In this document: positions 1 through 13,348 of the stretch, one piece after another
How positions within the stretch are numbered: the first letter of the stretch is position 1
How the letters are laid out: each line of letters begins with the position of its first letter
Origin: Pseudocercospora fijiensis CIRAD86
Lineage: Eukaryota; Ascomycota; Dothideomycetes; Mycosphaerellales; Mycosphaerellaceae
NCBI RefSeq assembly: GCF_000340215.1
Contig: NW_006921542.1
Span: 369,610-433,609 of the forward strand
Direction: 5' to 3'
Length of the DNA: 64,000 nucleotides
Made by a program: the position numbers and the translations under genes
Notes under the pieces: generated by a model
The model's database searches: none
The model's input: only the letters and a program-made list of their open reading frames with translations
Told to the model about the DNA's origin: nothing

Positions 1-488
1 ATACCAGGCTGAGACTCTATGCGTCCAGCTCCGAAAGCCTTGGGATCAAACGTTGGCACCTTGTCCGCTGGGTCTCTAGCTAGAACCATCTTCGTCAAAT
101 CAGCGACCCAGCGCTCACCAAAGTTGTTGTCAGGTTTTGCGAGCTCGGCCAGGTGAGTTCCGCAAGCCGTGAGCTTCATGAGATCCATAATTGCTTCCGA
201 AAGACGAATCTTGCCTTGCTCGAGATCGAAAGCTGAGAAACCTCCATTGTTTCGCATACGAAGAACCTGGAAATAGGCGTCTGAGACTCGAGCGTTGGAA
301 GCTTCGCGTTGACGGAAGGTGTGTGGGCGTCTTTTGTCGTCGCGGCGGCAGGTTGTTCCTGGTGGGACGTAGGAGCGCAAGTTGGCGTTGCGTCTGGAGC
401 CGCGTTTGACGTTGACGAAGCAAGGGAACCACTTGTCGTAGTCGTCCCAGCAGTCGAAAATTGGGCGGAAGTCGATGGTCTTCTGCAT
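1..488 (-). CDS. Unknown conserved-looking protein, 3' part cut by window edge
   Basis: On the minus strand an ATG at 486-488 opens 162 codons that run to base 1 with no stop, so the gene is partial and continues left. The protein starts MQKTIDFRPIFDCWDDYDKW and is mixed in charge, with aromatic residues near the N-terminus, a basic stretch (about residues 29-65) and an ordinary globular composition after it. No signal peptide, membrane segment or known motif is visible. Codon use is GC-balanced with many C-ending codons, and the frame is far longer and more protein-like than the overlapping frames on either strand. An A at -3 fits a fungal start context, and no in-frame ATG lies just upstream. 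The family is not recognised. The upstream side (489-1000) holds the palindromes and minisatellite listed separately. Confidence 0.72.
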   Translation of the reverse strand, partial: MQKTIDFRPIFDCWDDYDKWFPCFVNVKRGSRRNANLRSYVPPGTTCRRDDKRRPHTFRQREASNARVSDAYFQVLRMRNNGGFSAFDLEQGKIRLSEAIMDLMKLTACGTHLAELAKPDNNFGERWVADLTKMVLARDPADKVPTFDPKAFGAGRIESQPG

Positions 489-665
489 TGTAGGAGTACC
501 AAGAAGAAAGAGAAAATGTAGGAGCGAAGTGGGTTGAATCAGTTGTAGGTGTAGCGAAGGGACTCAGTGGTGCAGTAATCTGAGTGCCTGTTGGGTAGGA
601 GATGTGTGATGTGGTGTGATGAAGCAGTCTTAAGTATTGCGTTGCTGGCGCGGCTCCGACTTTGG

Positions 666-731
666 AGTTGACTTGCAAGTCGACTTGCGAGTGTGTGTAT
701 GCGGACGTCCGAAGGCTTGCAAGTCGACTTG
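666..731. promoter_or_regulatory. Twin palindromic motif upstream of the 1-488 gene
   Basis: The string CTTGCAAGTCGACTT occurs twice, about 45 bp apart (near 671-685 and 716-730). It overlaps two dyads, GACTTGCAAGTC and CAAGTCGACTTG. Lying about 180-245 bp upstream of the minus-strand start at 488, it could be a binding site for a dimeric regulator. That role is inference; the repeat and symmetry are visible. Confidence 0.4.
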
Positions 732-781
732 ACGGTTCATCGACTTTGATCATCCTTTGTCGTCGGTCGATGGTGGGTTAT

Positions 782-990
782 TCCCCATCGCCCACCGATG
801 CTTTACTATGCCCCATCGCCTACCGATGCTTCATCATCCTCCATCGCCCGCCGATGCTTCCTTTTACTCCATCGCCCACCGGTGCTTAAGCATCCCCCCA
901 TCGCCTACCGATGCTTCATTATGATTGACCATCCTCTATCGCCCGCCGATAACTGTTCATCTCCCATCGCCCATCGCCCACCGATGATTG
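782..990. repeat. Minisatellite, about 7 units
   Basis: Units of the type CCATCGCCCACCGATGCTT recur at about 784, 811, 840, 868, 898, 934 and 968, with variable spacers giving a 27-36 bp period. Unit differences are scattered and not RIP-like, and the surrounding DNA has normal CpA and TpG. Short open frames crossing it are low-complexity and are not called as genes. Confidence 0.8.
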
Positions 991-999
991 ATCATGCCG

Positions 1000-1868
1000 G
1001 ATCGGTATATGCGCAATGGCTGTACAGCTTCAAGCAGTTGTAGCTTTCAGGAGCCTTAAAGTGGATTACGCTTTCGTGGGGTTTCTCTCTCTCAGCGTTG
1101 AACTCTGCTCTTCTCACCTCAGATGCTCGCGCAGCTATCTGCATCGAGAAGGTGCCTCCTTGGTTCCACGTCTACGTAATCCAAGCACGGCACGAAAACG
1201 AGCGCGTCACCTGTCTTCCACCTACCTTATTCCCGTTGCCTCTGACGTTGTGCGCATTCTGCATGTCTTTTCCAAGAAGCTTCCCAAAGGTCTTGAATGA
1301 CCGTTCGAAAATCGAGGTGCTGGCACTCGTATCGGGACTCTAGTTCGCGTAGCCTTTCTCGAGACGAGTCGCATCGTGAGGGATGTGTTCTTCTTTGCCA
1401 CTGCTAATGATGCTGCGTGCGGCATGTGTAACGGGCCGCTGTTCAGGCTTGCGCGGGTTCTGTCAATGAGACTCGGCCATGCCAGAATTTTGCGTCGCAA
1501 AGGCAACGGCTCCGTGTCGCCGCGCGCCGTCCCCGCTTAGCTGGGCTGGCTTGCTGCGGAGGCAGGTCGGAAATCGGGAGTCGAAAATCAGCAATCGAGA
1601 GTCGGGAGTGAAATCCGCGTCAAGGATAACGAAGACGTACAGATTGGAGTCAAAGGGATGAAGAAGGACATGTCTACCTTTCGACTACATGACCGCGTTC
1701 TGTCAACTTATCCCCCTTACGAAGCTGTCTATCAGCTATGCGCTTGCTTCCGCCGGTCGAATGTTCACGGCTTGGCGCTTGGTTGTTACGGATTTCGTAA
1801 CAACCGACAGCCAAACATAGGATATATAAGCGAATTTCGTAGGCACGATAGTATTACCGACTGAATCG
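1000..1868. other. Normal-composition DNA with no supported gene
   Basis: Several short frames (up to 94 codons) overlap here on both strands, but none shows a recognisable protein, a good start context plus intron signals, or consistent codon use. Around 1565-1610 there is a small run of repeated GGGAGTCGA-like words. Composition changes abruptly to TpA-rich DNA at about 1868. Confidence 0.5.
1782..1804. repeat. Inverted repeat (9-bp stem) close to the compartment border
   Basis: GTTGTTACG (1782-1790) and CGTAACAAC (1796-1804) form a perfect 9-bp stem around a 5-base loop, about 65 bp left of the start of the mutated block. It could be a remnant of an element end or a chance hairpin. Confidence 0.45.
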
Positions 1869-1885
1869 TTAATGCGAGATTGGTA

Positions 1886-1920
1886 CTACGTAATTAATAT
1901 AAATTAATACTTACGTAGTT
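1886..1920. repeat. Imperfect palindrome at the left edge of the mutated block
   Basis: ACTACGTAATTAAT and its near complement ATTAATACTTACGTAGT flank a 4-5 base centre. The position, about 20 bp inside the compartment border, would suit the end of an inserted element, but no partner copy at the far border was found. Confidence 0.4.
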
Positions 1921-2464
1921 TATAGATAGCTATATAAAAGGTATAGCGCGTAAGTATATATAAATAGTTAATAAGCTATTTGTCGGCGAAGTTCAAAGAA
2001 TTCCCGGTAACGGAATTAGCGGGTAAGTTCTATAATGCTAGAAAAATCCCGATATATAGATAAACACTTATTAAATATTCGCTAGAAGTTCTAAAATTAT
2101 ATATAAATTAGGGCGTAGGTTAGACTCTTTATACGGGAAGTACTACTCGTATATCTTATAACCGCAATATAATAGGTTAGGATACGATCTATTTTAAAAT
2201 TAGGGCAGGATTATACGGTAAGTTTACTATATAGCGTAGATCTACCGTACGAAGAGCTTATTTCCTAGGCGCTTTCTCTCTAGATAACTTTTTCGTTATT
2301 TGTAGTTCTATAATAGACCTCTTTAAGTCTGCTAATAGCTCTTCTTTATACCGAAAATTCTATAAGAGTATATATTATTTTACTTAGTCAGTTCTATACT
2401 ACTACTTTTATAAAGCTACTATAATCTATTCTCTATACTATAATTAGGCTATCTTAGCCTTCTA

Positions 2465-2730
2465 ATAAGCGTAGATCCTTACTCGTCCTAAGCTCTAGAG
2501 TAGTCTCGACTTTATTACTTATTCCGATCTATTAACATTCGAGCTTAAGCTAGTATAGACTTTTAAAAAGCCTAGATCGCTACCTACCTCTATCTCTAGA
2601 GCTACCTCGACCTGATTAGCTCTACTAATCTTTTATTCTTTAGCATTGCGCTATTCTAGACATTAAATAAGCCTAAATCGTTACCTATCCCTATCTCTAG
2701 AGCTACTATAACCCGATCGGCCGCTATTCC
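2465..2730. repeat. Degenerate tandem repeat, about 100-bp period, 3 units
   Basis: Segments near 2469, 2567 and 2668 share the order GCCTAGATC, a CTACCTA-like stretch, CTCTAGAG and a TCGAC-like stretch. The last two are clearly alike (CTATCTCTAGAGCTAC in both) and differ mainly by C/T and G/A changes. It may be a repeated protein segment in a dead gene. Confidence 0.5.
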
Positions 2731-4044
2731 GATTTTTTAAACTTCGAAACATATAGGACAATTATAGAGCTCCTACTAAGATAACTATACGCGCTATTAA
2801 GTCTTTTAATAGGAGCTATAAGATCTATAAAGTGATCTACTTTTAATCCGTTTAAGCTTTAAATTACTAGTCGCTTCGACTATCTCTTATAACGTCCTTC
2901 TATTAACTAGTCTTAAGTTCGTACTCTATTTAGAGCCTACGCTTAATCTACGATCCGCATTTCGCTTTAAGTACTTAGTAGGCTAAATACGGGAGAGCCT
3001 ACGATACGATCGATTGCCTATTAGTCTATTAGCTACTTTCGCTATTTCTAATATAAGCGTACCTAAGTCTAGTAACGTAGGTAGAATCTCTTAAAGTAAC
3101 TCGGATCTTTCCTTACTCGGAGTATATTTATTATCTTCCCTAACTAAAGCTTCCTAGTATCTATCTATTTATTCGATCTAACCTCTATCTCCCGGCGTAA
3201 TACCTACGGGGCTTTATAAAATATTAACGACCTCTAAGAGAGGAACTGCGACGGCCTTACCTTACGGTACTGTGTCGGTATCTCGCTATTCCGGCTACCT
3301 ATTTAGGCGCTTCTTGCGTACGATAACCTCGACAAGTATCGTATCGGTATCTTATACTCTAGTAGATAAAGTAATAAGCGTTTTGCTTCGCAATTACTCT
3401 AGTACTAGAGCCTATACCTTCTTAAAATTACCCTCGTTTACGTTAATAGAAGTCTGAAGACATTTAGGCCGCGTTACTTACTCGTAAGCCTATTTTATCT
3501 ACTAATAGGGTAGCGGGCTTATAGCTATACCGTACCTTTTACTTTTTAGAGTTAGGCTACGAGGGATAACCTAGAATTAACCCTCGTATTATCGGGATAT
3601 ATACTTCTATAATATTAGACGACTCAAAAACACTCTAAGTTTACTCTCCTAGAGGTAGACTTACTAGCAATCCTCGGGAATCTTAGGGAGTCCTATAGAA
3701 TATTTAAGATCTCCGAAAGTCTCTATATCTTACGTTCTATTTTATAAATATAGCTAATAATTACGTAGCGAAGGTATTCTAAAAGGCCGGTACTACAGGT
3801 TTTAAGTCTACTTAGTACTCTATACTAATATTCTAATTAAACGAAGAAATAGTTAACTCTCGAATACTTAGCTTATTCTCTTCGGCTAACGTAAAGTAGG
3901 CGTAATAATTTCTTACTTACTTTAAGCCTATATATTAATATCTAGTAAGCTAATTGTAAGTAGATATTAGTATAGTTAAACGAGTAGGATAGACCTATAC
4001 CTAATCTGATTAGTCTTAGAATAAAAGATAGTATTAAGCGGGTA

Positions 4045-4262
4045 GTCTAGAAATTAATCGAGCGAAGTATAAGTAGCCTCGTCGAGCAAGTAGTTAGTAA
4101 CCTTAAGCGAATTATCGACGACCTTATTAAGGGGGCAATCTAAAAATTAATCAAGCGAGTAGTAAATAACCTTATCGAGCGAGCTATCTAAATACTAATT
4201 AAGCGAGTAGTTAACGACCTTATTAAGCAAAAAATCCTAATATTAATCGAGCGAGTAGCTAC
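4045..4262 (+). pseudogene. Fragment of a repetitive, coiled-coil-like protein
   Basis: A unit of about 57-60 bp (AATTAATCGAGCGAGTAGT... then CCTTATTAAG) occurs four times. Read on the plus strand in one frame it gives repeated segments such as LIKRVVNDLIK and LIERAI, separated by stops of the kind RIP makes from CAG or CAA. Hydrophobic residues every 3-4 positions suggest an amphipathic helix or coiled coil. The parent protein is not recognised; it may be a structural or tail region of a mobile-element protein. Confidence 0.4.
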
Positions 4263-7094
4263 CTTATATAGATATAGTAATACCTTAACGTACTCCCCTA
4301 ACGATACTCTACAGTAAATACAAAAGTATTCGGCGGGACCCGCCTGTATAATAGTAGATTTAGTAAGTAGAAGGGTACCTTAGGCCTCGATCTAGGCTCT
4401 ATAGAATCTTCTAGAAAAGCGAAACTAGTAGTCGACGTATAAGTATCGTAGGTAAGAGAATAGAATTAAGGGTAGCGATCTCGAGGGAGCGAGAAACCTC
4501 TCGAATCCTATACTCCTAGAACTAGTTCTACGATCGAGGACGAGACTAAAGATAAAAACGATAAAGGCGTAGAGCTATTAGTAGTACTTCTGTTACTATT
4601 TCTATAATTAATACCGACTCTATATAGGCTCTAGGACTGCTTATTATATCTAATTTCTTTACTAACTTAAAGCTACGTAGAATCCTAATAAAATAAAGCT
4701 TATTCGAGATATAGTTACTAAGCCTTTAAAGCGGGGGATGCTTAAAGCATTAGCTAAATTATAAATTATAAGCTTAAGATCTTTCTCTCGTATTTGCACC
4801 TAGTAACTAGCGGTCCTAATAAAGTAGTAGGCTCTACTAATCTATTACGATATTCCTACCTTCTTAACTAGAGTTAGACGTTCCTAGGCTAGGTTTAGCT
4901 GTTATTTAAGTAGACCTTCGTAGCTTGTTAGGGATTTGGTCGAATAGGGTAAGTTAGGTATCGTTACGATATCTAATATTAAAAGTTAATAGGGGTTAAT
5001 ATAAAGATCGGTTAACGTCCTAGTAGAAAACGGCTCGTGTGATAATAGCCGAATCGAAGGTATTCCGGTAACGGCCTATGTAGTAAAAATTTCGCTTCTA
5101 GATACTGTTACTATTCTTCCCTACCTCTCCCTCGTCTACTCGCGTAAAATATATATATTCGCTATACTATCCCTTCCTTAATTCCTCTATCTCTTACTTT
5201 AGCTAGAGCCTAGATTCTACTCGCCTTTCTAAGGACTACTATATTACGTATAGAGTAGTATACCTATAAGAGGCTAGGAGGAGATTAAAACCTACCTATA
5301 CTACCCTCTAAGTCCCTAACGCTATTATCTATTATATATAATATTTTACCGTATTAGTATAATAGAGTCTTAGGAGTAAAGGCGAGGTTTACCGCTATTA
5401 ACTAGAACTCGAATAGTATAACTCTCTAGAAAGACGCTATCGTATTTTTACGTTAAATAATTACCGAGTAGGCCCTAACGAGTAGCGTCTTAGAGAAGTT
5501 AGCTATTCTCTATATATTCTTAACGAGACCCTAATAATATATTAAAGAGTTCTAGAGTAGTCTACTAAGGTATAGTTACTCTTATCTTACCGGGTAGTCT
5601 ATAGCGACCGCCCCTTAAGTCTATAGGCTCGACTAGCTAAATTATAGCCTACGGGGCTATACCTATATATCCTTAGAACTAGAGGTATAGACTTTTTAAA
5701 TAGCTTTACCCTAGCTATAGACTCCGAACCCGACTCTCCTAGTACTAGATACCGTAATAGAGAATAGTTTTAACGCTGTTTTAAACTTAGTATATCTACT
5801 AGAACTCTATAGTAAAACAAAGGCCGAGATATATCGTAGATATAAGGAGGAATCCTATTCCCAATTAACCTCTAATAATAAGTATAATAGCGGATAAGCG
5901 AACGTCGATTAAGGAGATCCTTAAGCGTATCGTAGCCGTTCTACTTTAGCCATTACGAATCCCCTCGGAACTATATAGGAATACGAACTAAGCGGCGTAT
6001 ATATAGTACAGTAACTACTATATTAGCCCCGAGACTAATATACTAGAGTAGCCGTCGAGAAGGTATATACTTAGTAAATAACTTTATTCTCTTTAAGAAG
6101 AGTTTATAAGTATTAACAATTTAGCTAATAAAGGGAGCCTTAATCCTAATCTCTAATAATAGGTATAGAAGGACATATATTGCCGTTAGTATATCGTTCT
6201 CCTAGTCCCGCTTATTACCTCGATATACTTACTAGTAGGGGATTAGAAGGCGAGTTAATACTCCTCGAGTCTAAAGTAAAATATTCGTAAGGAGCTCGAT
6301 TTCTCGGTATTCTATATTCCCTCCGTTACCTTTAGGCTTTAACTTCTTCTCTAGTTTAAAAGTATAAGGATCTACTGCTAATTATTCGCTCTCTTCTTCG
6401 TTTAACCTAGTCTCTTCTAATAGCCCTAGGAATACAAAGCGCTATTACTATCTAAATTAATATAGGGATAATAAATTGCTTACGGTTTATAATACTATAG
6501 CTCTCTTAAGCGATATTTCTATCCTAGACTCTTCCCTCTATCTTAGGGCTAGTAGTTAAAACGTCTATTACTAGATAAATGAACTTTGCCTATACTACGT
6601 TTTCTATTCCTGTTTTTTGTTTTTCTATTCTATAGAGGGCGAAGATACACTTGTTTAGATTTAGTAGAGTATTATAGTCTACTACGAGGATACTAACTTA
6701 GTTCTATATTAATAATTCGCCTAGGCTTAGTTATTTAATCTTAATATTCTACGTAGCGTCTAGAGTACCCGATACTATAAACGTTAAGCGGCGAGGTATA
6801 CTAGTAGTAAGAAAAGTAGAGTTTAGTATCTAGGTTAAATCGGAGGAGCGTAGGGAATATCAGAGCAGATAGATTAGTAGCCTTGTTCTATATTACCTTA
6901 GATATATAGCTATACTAGTGCCTTTACGGTAGCAGTATACTAATAAGGCGCCTATATTTCCGGATTATACCTATAATTAATTAGGCTACAGTAATCTTTA
7001 AAAGCTAACTAATAGGGCCGAGTATTATATAATAAGGAGTTTCGGTATTAAATGATATAGGTAGAGAATCTAGGAATAGGAGGATATACCTTTA

Positions 7095-7315
7095 GAAAGG
7101 CGCTAGTAATACTAATAATATTAATATCGTTAACTATACTAACTATCGTATTTAATCTATACTAATAATATAGATAATTTCAATAATACTAATCGACTAA
7201 TAATTATTAGGCTAATCTATTAATACTAATAATACTACTAATGTTTATAATACTACTAATACTAGTAATATTTATAATACTTATAATACTAGTAATACTA
7301 GTTATAGTAACGGTT
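7095..7315. repeat. Simple-sequence tract of AATACT/ACTAAT words
   Basis: Imperfect runs of AATACT, ACTAAT and ACTAGT, interrupted and overlapping. Original low-complexity DNA (for example an Asn/Thr or Ser-rich coding run) made simpler by RIP is a likely origin. Confidence 0.6.
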
Positions 7316-10300
7316 CTAGTAAAACTTAGGATACTACTAGTCTAGTTAATCGATAGGTAGAGCTACTCGTCCGTTCTTTCTATAATATATATAGTCGAAT
7401 TATTAACGATATAGTCTATCTTACTACGCTAAGATACCTACTGCCTACTAACATAATTTCGTTAAATGCCGTATAGAACTAACTAATATATATTTCTCCT
7501 TTATACCTATAATTTCGTTTCTTCTTTATAAGTAGCTAAGCGGCTAAAAGGTAGCGTACGTAAGATATCAATCTTTCTAGGCTATAATAATAAGATCTAG
7601 CTATTTTAAGGAGGCTATAAAGGTATACGATATAGTCTATCGTAGTACTAGCGAGTTTAATAGCTATAATAGTACTCTAGACTCTAGCGACGATTTTCTT
7701 TCGTCCTAGTAAGAGTAGGAAAGCCTTAGACCTATCGGGTACGACTATAGGTATAGAAGTTTTAATAAGTCTAGCAAGTAGTACGACATTCTCCTTTATA
7801 AAACTAGAGTGCTAGGTAGGAGCTAAGGTAGGACTCTAATATCTAGACGTAAAGCCGTACTTTAAAACGAGTTAAAGGATATAGTAAAAGCCTAAGGCTT
7901 TATAATATCCCTAGAGCTATTTAATAACTATAGAGGGAACCTTATAGATATAGACTAACTAAGAGGTAAAGCTAATATCTGCTTTCTAGTAGAGAGTAAT
8001 TAATCGAAACATATATATATAGTTTATAGTATTAAATTGATTTAAGTAGGCCGTTAAAAGAGGTATATATTATAAGTTATCTAACTTCCGGTAAATATTT
8101 AGATCTTTTCGGATAGTAAACTAAGTAAGATTCCTACCTTCTACTTATCGTTATATATAATTATTCTCGGCGATAAGATAGGAGGGGATTCGCTTTCTAC
8201 TCTAACTAGCCTACGATATAGCGCGGTATCTTATAAACTGTTTTTTTACACTATAGCTCGCCTGCTAGTTAGTAGACTATATTATCGAGATACCTTTATA
8301 TACGTAAATAGGCGGTAGTACCGTAGTATATATATTAGACCGTTCTCTCTAGCTCTTACTTCTATTTATTTCGCTTAGGAAGTTTCTAGATACTCGCTAA
8401 TAAAAGGAGAAGAGATTTATAGAGTTAGTAATATCGAAGGGCGAAGGTTATATATTTATAAGAGATATTAGGGCCCTAACTCTTATTTAGGGATAGCGAA
8501 GTGCCTTGCTTCTATTTTAGTAAAGGACCTACCGTCTACTAATTATAGTTTCTCTAAGGCCTTTAATCTAATACTAGCTAACTTTGCTATATACTAGCCT
8601 ATCTAATTACGGCTAACTTAGGATAGGAGACTACTACTATCGCTCGTAAGCCTAAAAAGGCATCTCCTACTACTAATAATAAGCTAGAGAGTTTAGAAAG
8701 GGGAGGAGATATAATACGATACGAGGAGTAGCGATAAGGATAAATAGTCGTAAGTCCCGTAAGTTTAAGAGGGTATAGCGAGTCCCTTAGTTAGTACTCG
8801 ATATAGTTACGCTTTTTGAAATTTAAAGGATCTAGGCCTTAAAAAATTATAGGAGTATACTTAACCTATATAGAGTATAGTAATTATATACCTAGAACTT
8901 AGACTTGTTCTAAGACTTAGAATAATTATACTAGAGAAGAAGTAGCCGAGCGGCTTAATTATATAGGTAATTGTCTAGCCCCGCGTATTGCCTCTATTTA
9001 TTACTAAGGCTCGAAGGTCGGCATCTATAGTTACTTTAGATCTCTTATAGCTTTAAAGTCGACTTTTGAATTTACTATCTACTCGTTATTAGGAAAACTA
9101 ATCTACCTTACCGTTCTTATTAATAAAACCCTATAGTATTACCCCCGTATTTCGTACTCCTCTCTAAGTATTATACGCCTCTTTGTCTTTTTCTCTCTAT
9201 TATAGTAGTCTAGTAGCTATAGGACCGCTTTAGTATAATTAAATAGCGCTAACGGTACAGTACTAGGTCCCTTTTAGGCTAGAGCTATTAAAGGGAAAAG
9301 GAGAGTATATAAACTAGTATTATATTATACTCGCTAAGGCTTTCAAAGAGACTAAGAGCTTTAAAGGTATAAGGAAAAATCTAGTTTATTCGGACAAACA
9401 TTCGATCTTATAGGGTATATCGCTAGATTTACCCCTCTACCTATAGCTACGCTATAGAAATTTATACGTAAAGCTCGTTATAAATATTCTTATCTATATT
9501 ATACTAAGCCTTTATATTAGGGTAAGATTAGGCTAGAATCGGCTAAGGCCTAGCAACCTTCTTCTAGAGTATTAACTAGATTATTAACTACTCGAATATT
9601 TATAGAGTCGCTATCTGTAGGAATAAATATATTATAGGTCTCTAGGTAGGTCTCCTTATAGGTCTTCTTCCGGATTCTCTTATTAGCCTACCGAGCCTTA
9701 TAGGGATTCCTACTTATTCTATCTATTTATAGTCGAGGGCCTACGGGATAATTTTAAGATAGTAAAGTCTATCCTATCTAACGACGCTAGCTACTATCTA
9801 GTCAGACGTAAAGCTAGCGTAATAACCCTCCTTCCGAGTACTTATATCTTATAACGTCTATAACTATCCTATAGTCTTATATCTAGTATAGCTAAAACGA
9901 TTATTAGCGCTCTAGTATACTCTTTACTACTTTAGCTAATCTTGTCTTAAAGCGCTATACTAGAGAATTAACGATAGATCTTAGCTACCTATTATATGTC
10001 TTATAACTATATTAAATAGGTAATATCCGTAAGGCTTATATTCGATAACTATATATTAATTATAATGCTCCGGGAGATTGTTCCTTACGATTATAAGCTC
10101 TAGTATATAAAGCTGCCCGAAGATGTTATTAGTAGTCTAAGGGACCTAAGACTAAACTTTAAACTTAGACTCTATAGCTAAGTTAAATATATAGTAGGGA
10201 GAACGGTAAGGATAAGAAAATCAAGGATAGAACTGCTAGTATCTAAGATTAGAATACCTAGCCTATATAGCTTATCGGTCTCGTAGAAGAAAGGTTAGAA

Positions 10301-13300
10301 GATTCTAAGGTTAGTAGCGCTAGAGACTATATAAAGTCTAAGAAAGGTGCTATATAGCAGCTAGAAACTATATACTAATAGTATAACGTTCTTCGGTAGA
10401 TGCTTTATAATTATAGCCTAGAGAGCCTTTCGTATCGTTAAGCGAATAAGGTCTCTTACCTTAAAGTCTCCCTCTCCGAATAGCTATAGCTCTCTCGGCA
10501 ATAATAAAGTAGGTAAAGTTATTACCTAGTAGTAGCTCCTATATATTCCGCCGACTTTCTTGCTACCTTCCGAGATACTATATTTCTTATACTACTATAG
10601 GTATATAATTTTAATTCTACTCTTCGAGCCTAGTAGTAAAGTTTAACTTCTTATTAAGTCCTTGCCTATAATTCCTCTCGTACGTATAAAGTAGGTAGGG
10701 TCTATACTAGGTAGACGATAGTAGTAGCTTTTATACTAAATTTCTCGTAATCTTTTTCAATACGGTACTTTATATATAAGCACTTAATTATAAAGCAGTT
10801 AAGGGCTATACTAGGTAGCTAATAGTAGTAGATTCTAGACGCCGCGCTAGCTTTCTCGCTATATTCTAAATTCCTTATCTTATATATTAGTATAGGTATA
10901 TAATTATAAAGGGTACTCTTCGAATCCTCCTTAAAGCCTTACTTTATAAATAGGTCTACTACCTTCTTAGCCTTTATATTAAATTTGCCCGGCTATATAG
11001 ATAGCTAGCCTAGGTCCTTAAGATAAAAATACTCTTTATCTCTAGTACCTAATCTATCTACTTATCGTACTTCTCTACGCCTATTAAAGTCGCCGAATAG
11101 GTAGGAATCGTTATTATTCGTAGAGGTACTATTAGTTTTACCCCTAAGCGCTTCCTCTTCTAAGTTTCTCGCTACTATCGGTATCTCCCTAGTAGTCCTA
11201 TAATCGCTACGAAGTCTGTTTAACTCTTTACTAATCTAGACTCCGTGTTTTATAGCCTCCTTTAAGAGACTTTATAGCTACGTTTAACTTTGCCGACTCC
11301 GTATATTCTTGCGCTCGTATACTATATCGTTACCTGCTATAAAGCTCTATATTCGTTATTACTATCCGTATACAGCTTGCTTAACCAAATTGCAATTCTA
11401 TCTTACGACCTATATAACTAGTTACAACTTTATTATTACCGCTATTGTCCGTTATATACTCTTCTTCTTAGATAGCAAATATTAAATCGTTTGCTACGAG
11501 TCTATTGTTCCCTACTTTAGGCTCGTACTCGAGCGCTTTTCTCTCTAGTCTCTTAACTAGTCTTTTCGCTTCTTTTCTAGCTCGTTCCTTAGGCCGAATT
11601 TCGACCTAAACCTTCCCGGTTAGTAATAAACCCTTTTCTAAACTCCTAAATGCGTAAACTTGTCTTGGTAGTAGTAGTAGCGAATTCAAAATCTTACGGA
11701 CACTAGTCTAGACCTAACGTAAAGATAGTACGTTAAAAATAGGTTCGGTATTCGCTTATTCTATAGATCGAAAACCTATAGCAGCCGGATATACTATAAG
11801 GCGCTATTATTCAAACCTAATAGGCTTAATAAAAACAGCATTTATAGTATAACTATAGTTACAACTTCTTAGCCGCTTTCTTAGCGAAGATTCTACTAGC
11901 TACCCTCGTTTAAAAACACCGTATAAAAGATATAATCCTTTAGCCTACCTACTAGGAGTAGCCGGAAATGATATGCGTAAAGTCGGCCTCCGATATGCCG
12001 TACTACGGCCCTTTCGCTTCGAAATACCGACATTGTATAAACGGTCTATAATTGATTAATATACATCGCCTAGTAGGTATTAAGTCGCGGATCTATCTCT
12101 CCCCGATCTCGATACTTGTCCGGCCTTAATATAATAAGTGCTAAATTCAATTAGTGCATCCGACTATTTATCGTAACCTCGCGACTAGTTATAATAGCGT
12201 TAAAGTATATTACCGAGATAGGTTAGCTTATCGAGGAGATCCGTAGTTACCTTTAGTTAATAGCTTATATAAGTAGAGGATTATAGTAGCTTAGCGAATT
12301 AGCTATAGTAGCACGTACTACGGAGTATACTAGGCTACTTAAGAGCAATCTAAATTCCCAGTAGTCGTCGTTACTATATAGTATCGATACAATTAGAAGA
12401 GAATAAATAGCGCTATAAGGAATTATAGAAGGCCTTTATCCTCCTATAGACTATATTCTACGAGTCTTTCTTCCTTTACTACTTCGATCTAGAGCGTAGG
12501 CTCTACGCCGATATAGTCTCCTCGGGAATTTAGTCTTAGTATAGTAGTATTCTATATCCTAGATCCGATCTTAAAAGACGGCAAGCGTAGCTTTTCCCTT
12601 CGTACTAAGTATAGTATAGTCTGTTTCTTAGCCGTCGGCCTACCGACCCGAGGAAATAATAGTAGCTAATAGAGCTTAAGTTCGTAAGGAGATAGCGAAG
12701 TTAAAACTACCTCTAGATAAGTTTAGTTAAAGACGAAAAGCTAGTCTTACTAAGACTATAAAAGACCTAATAGGGGAGCCCTAAGTTTCTTTCGAATTAA
12801 GCTATAGTATTATATTATAGGGATATTCTTATTCGTCTAGGAGAGAATGTAAGGTTGGCTAAGGAAACTATACTACCTCTAGGTCGTAGGCGAACGAGAT
12901 CCTATCTTCTAGGTTCTTTTAGCGCCTATTAAATCTACTAGAGATGCCTAGGGAAAAGCTTTAAGACGTCCTAGATACCTAAACAGAGGCTCTTATAAAC
13001 CGTAGAGATCCGTAGTAAGCGGATGTTGTTTAAAATAATAAATTGCTATAATCCTCGCGCCGTAGGAGCTAAATCTAGATCCTAAAGCGCCTGCTTCGCC
13101 GGGAATATAATTACGGGATACTTCTCACTTTATAGGAGTAAGCGGTGCGATCTTGCTTTGCTAGCTTTTTATCTTTTTAGTCTAGGAAACGTCTTCGTAA
13201 CTTACTAGGGAATTCTCTCCTAGTCGTACCGTTTGTATTAGCTTTAGGGCGCTCGCATCCGTAACGACTTACGTAAACTTCATCCCCGAGCAGTCTATAA

Positions 13301-13348
13301 TAATAGGTTTGAAGTAGATAAAAACTTTCTAATTATTATATAGTGCTA

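Noticed and set aside
130..753. 207-codon minus-strand frame overlapping the 1-488 gene
   Set aside because: Arg/Gln/Leu-rich and low in structure; it is the shadow of the better frame starting at 488, which runs off the window.
782..990. CRISPR array
   Set aside because: Units and spacers vary in length and sequence, no cas genes are present and the DNA is eukaryotic.
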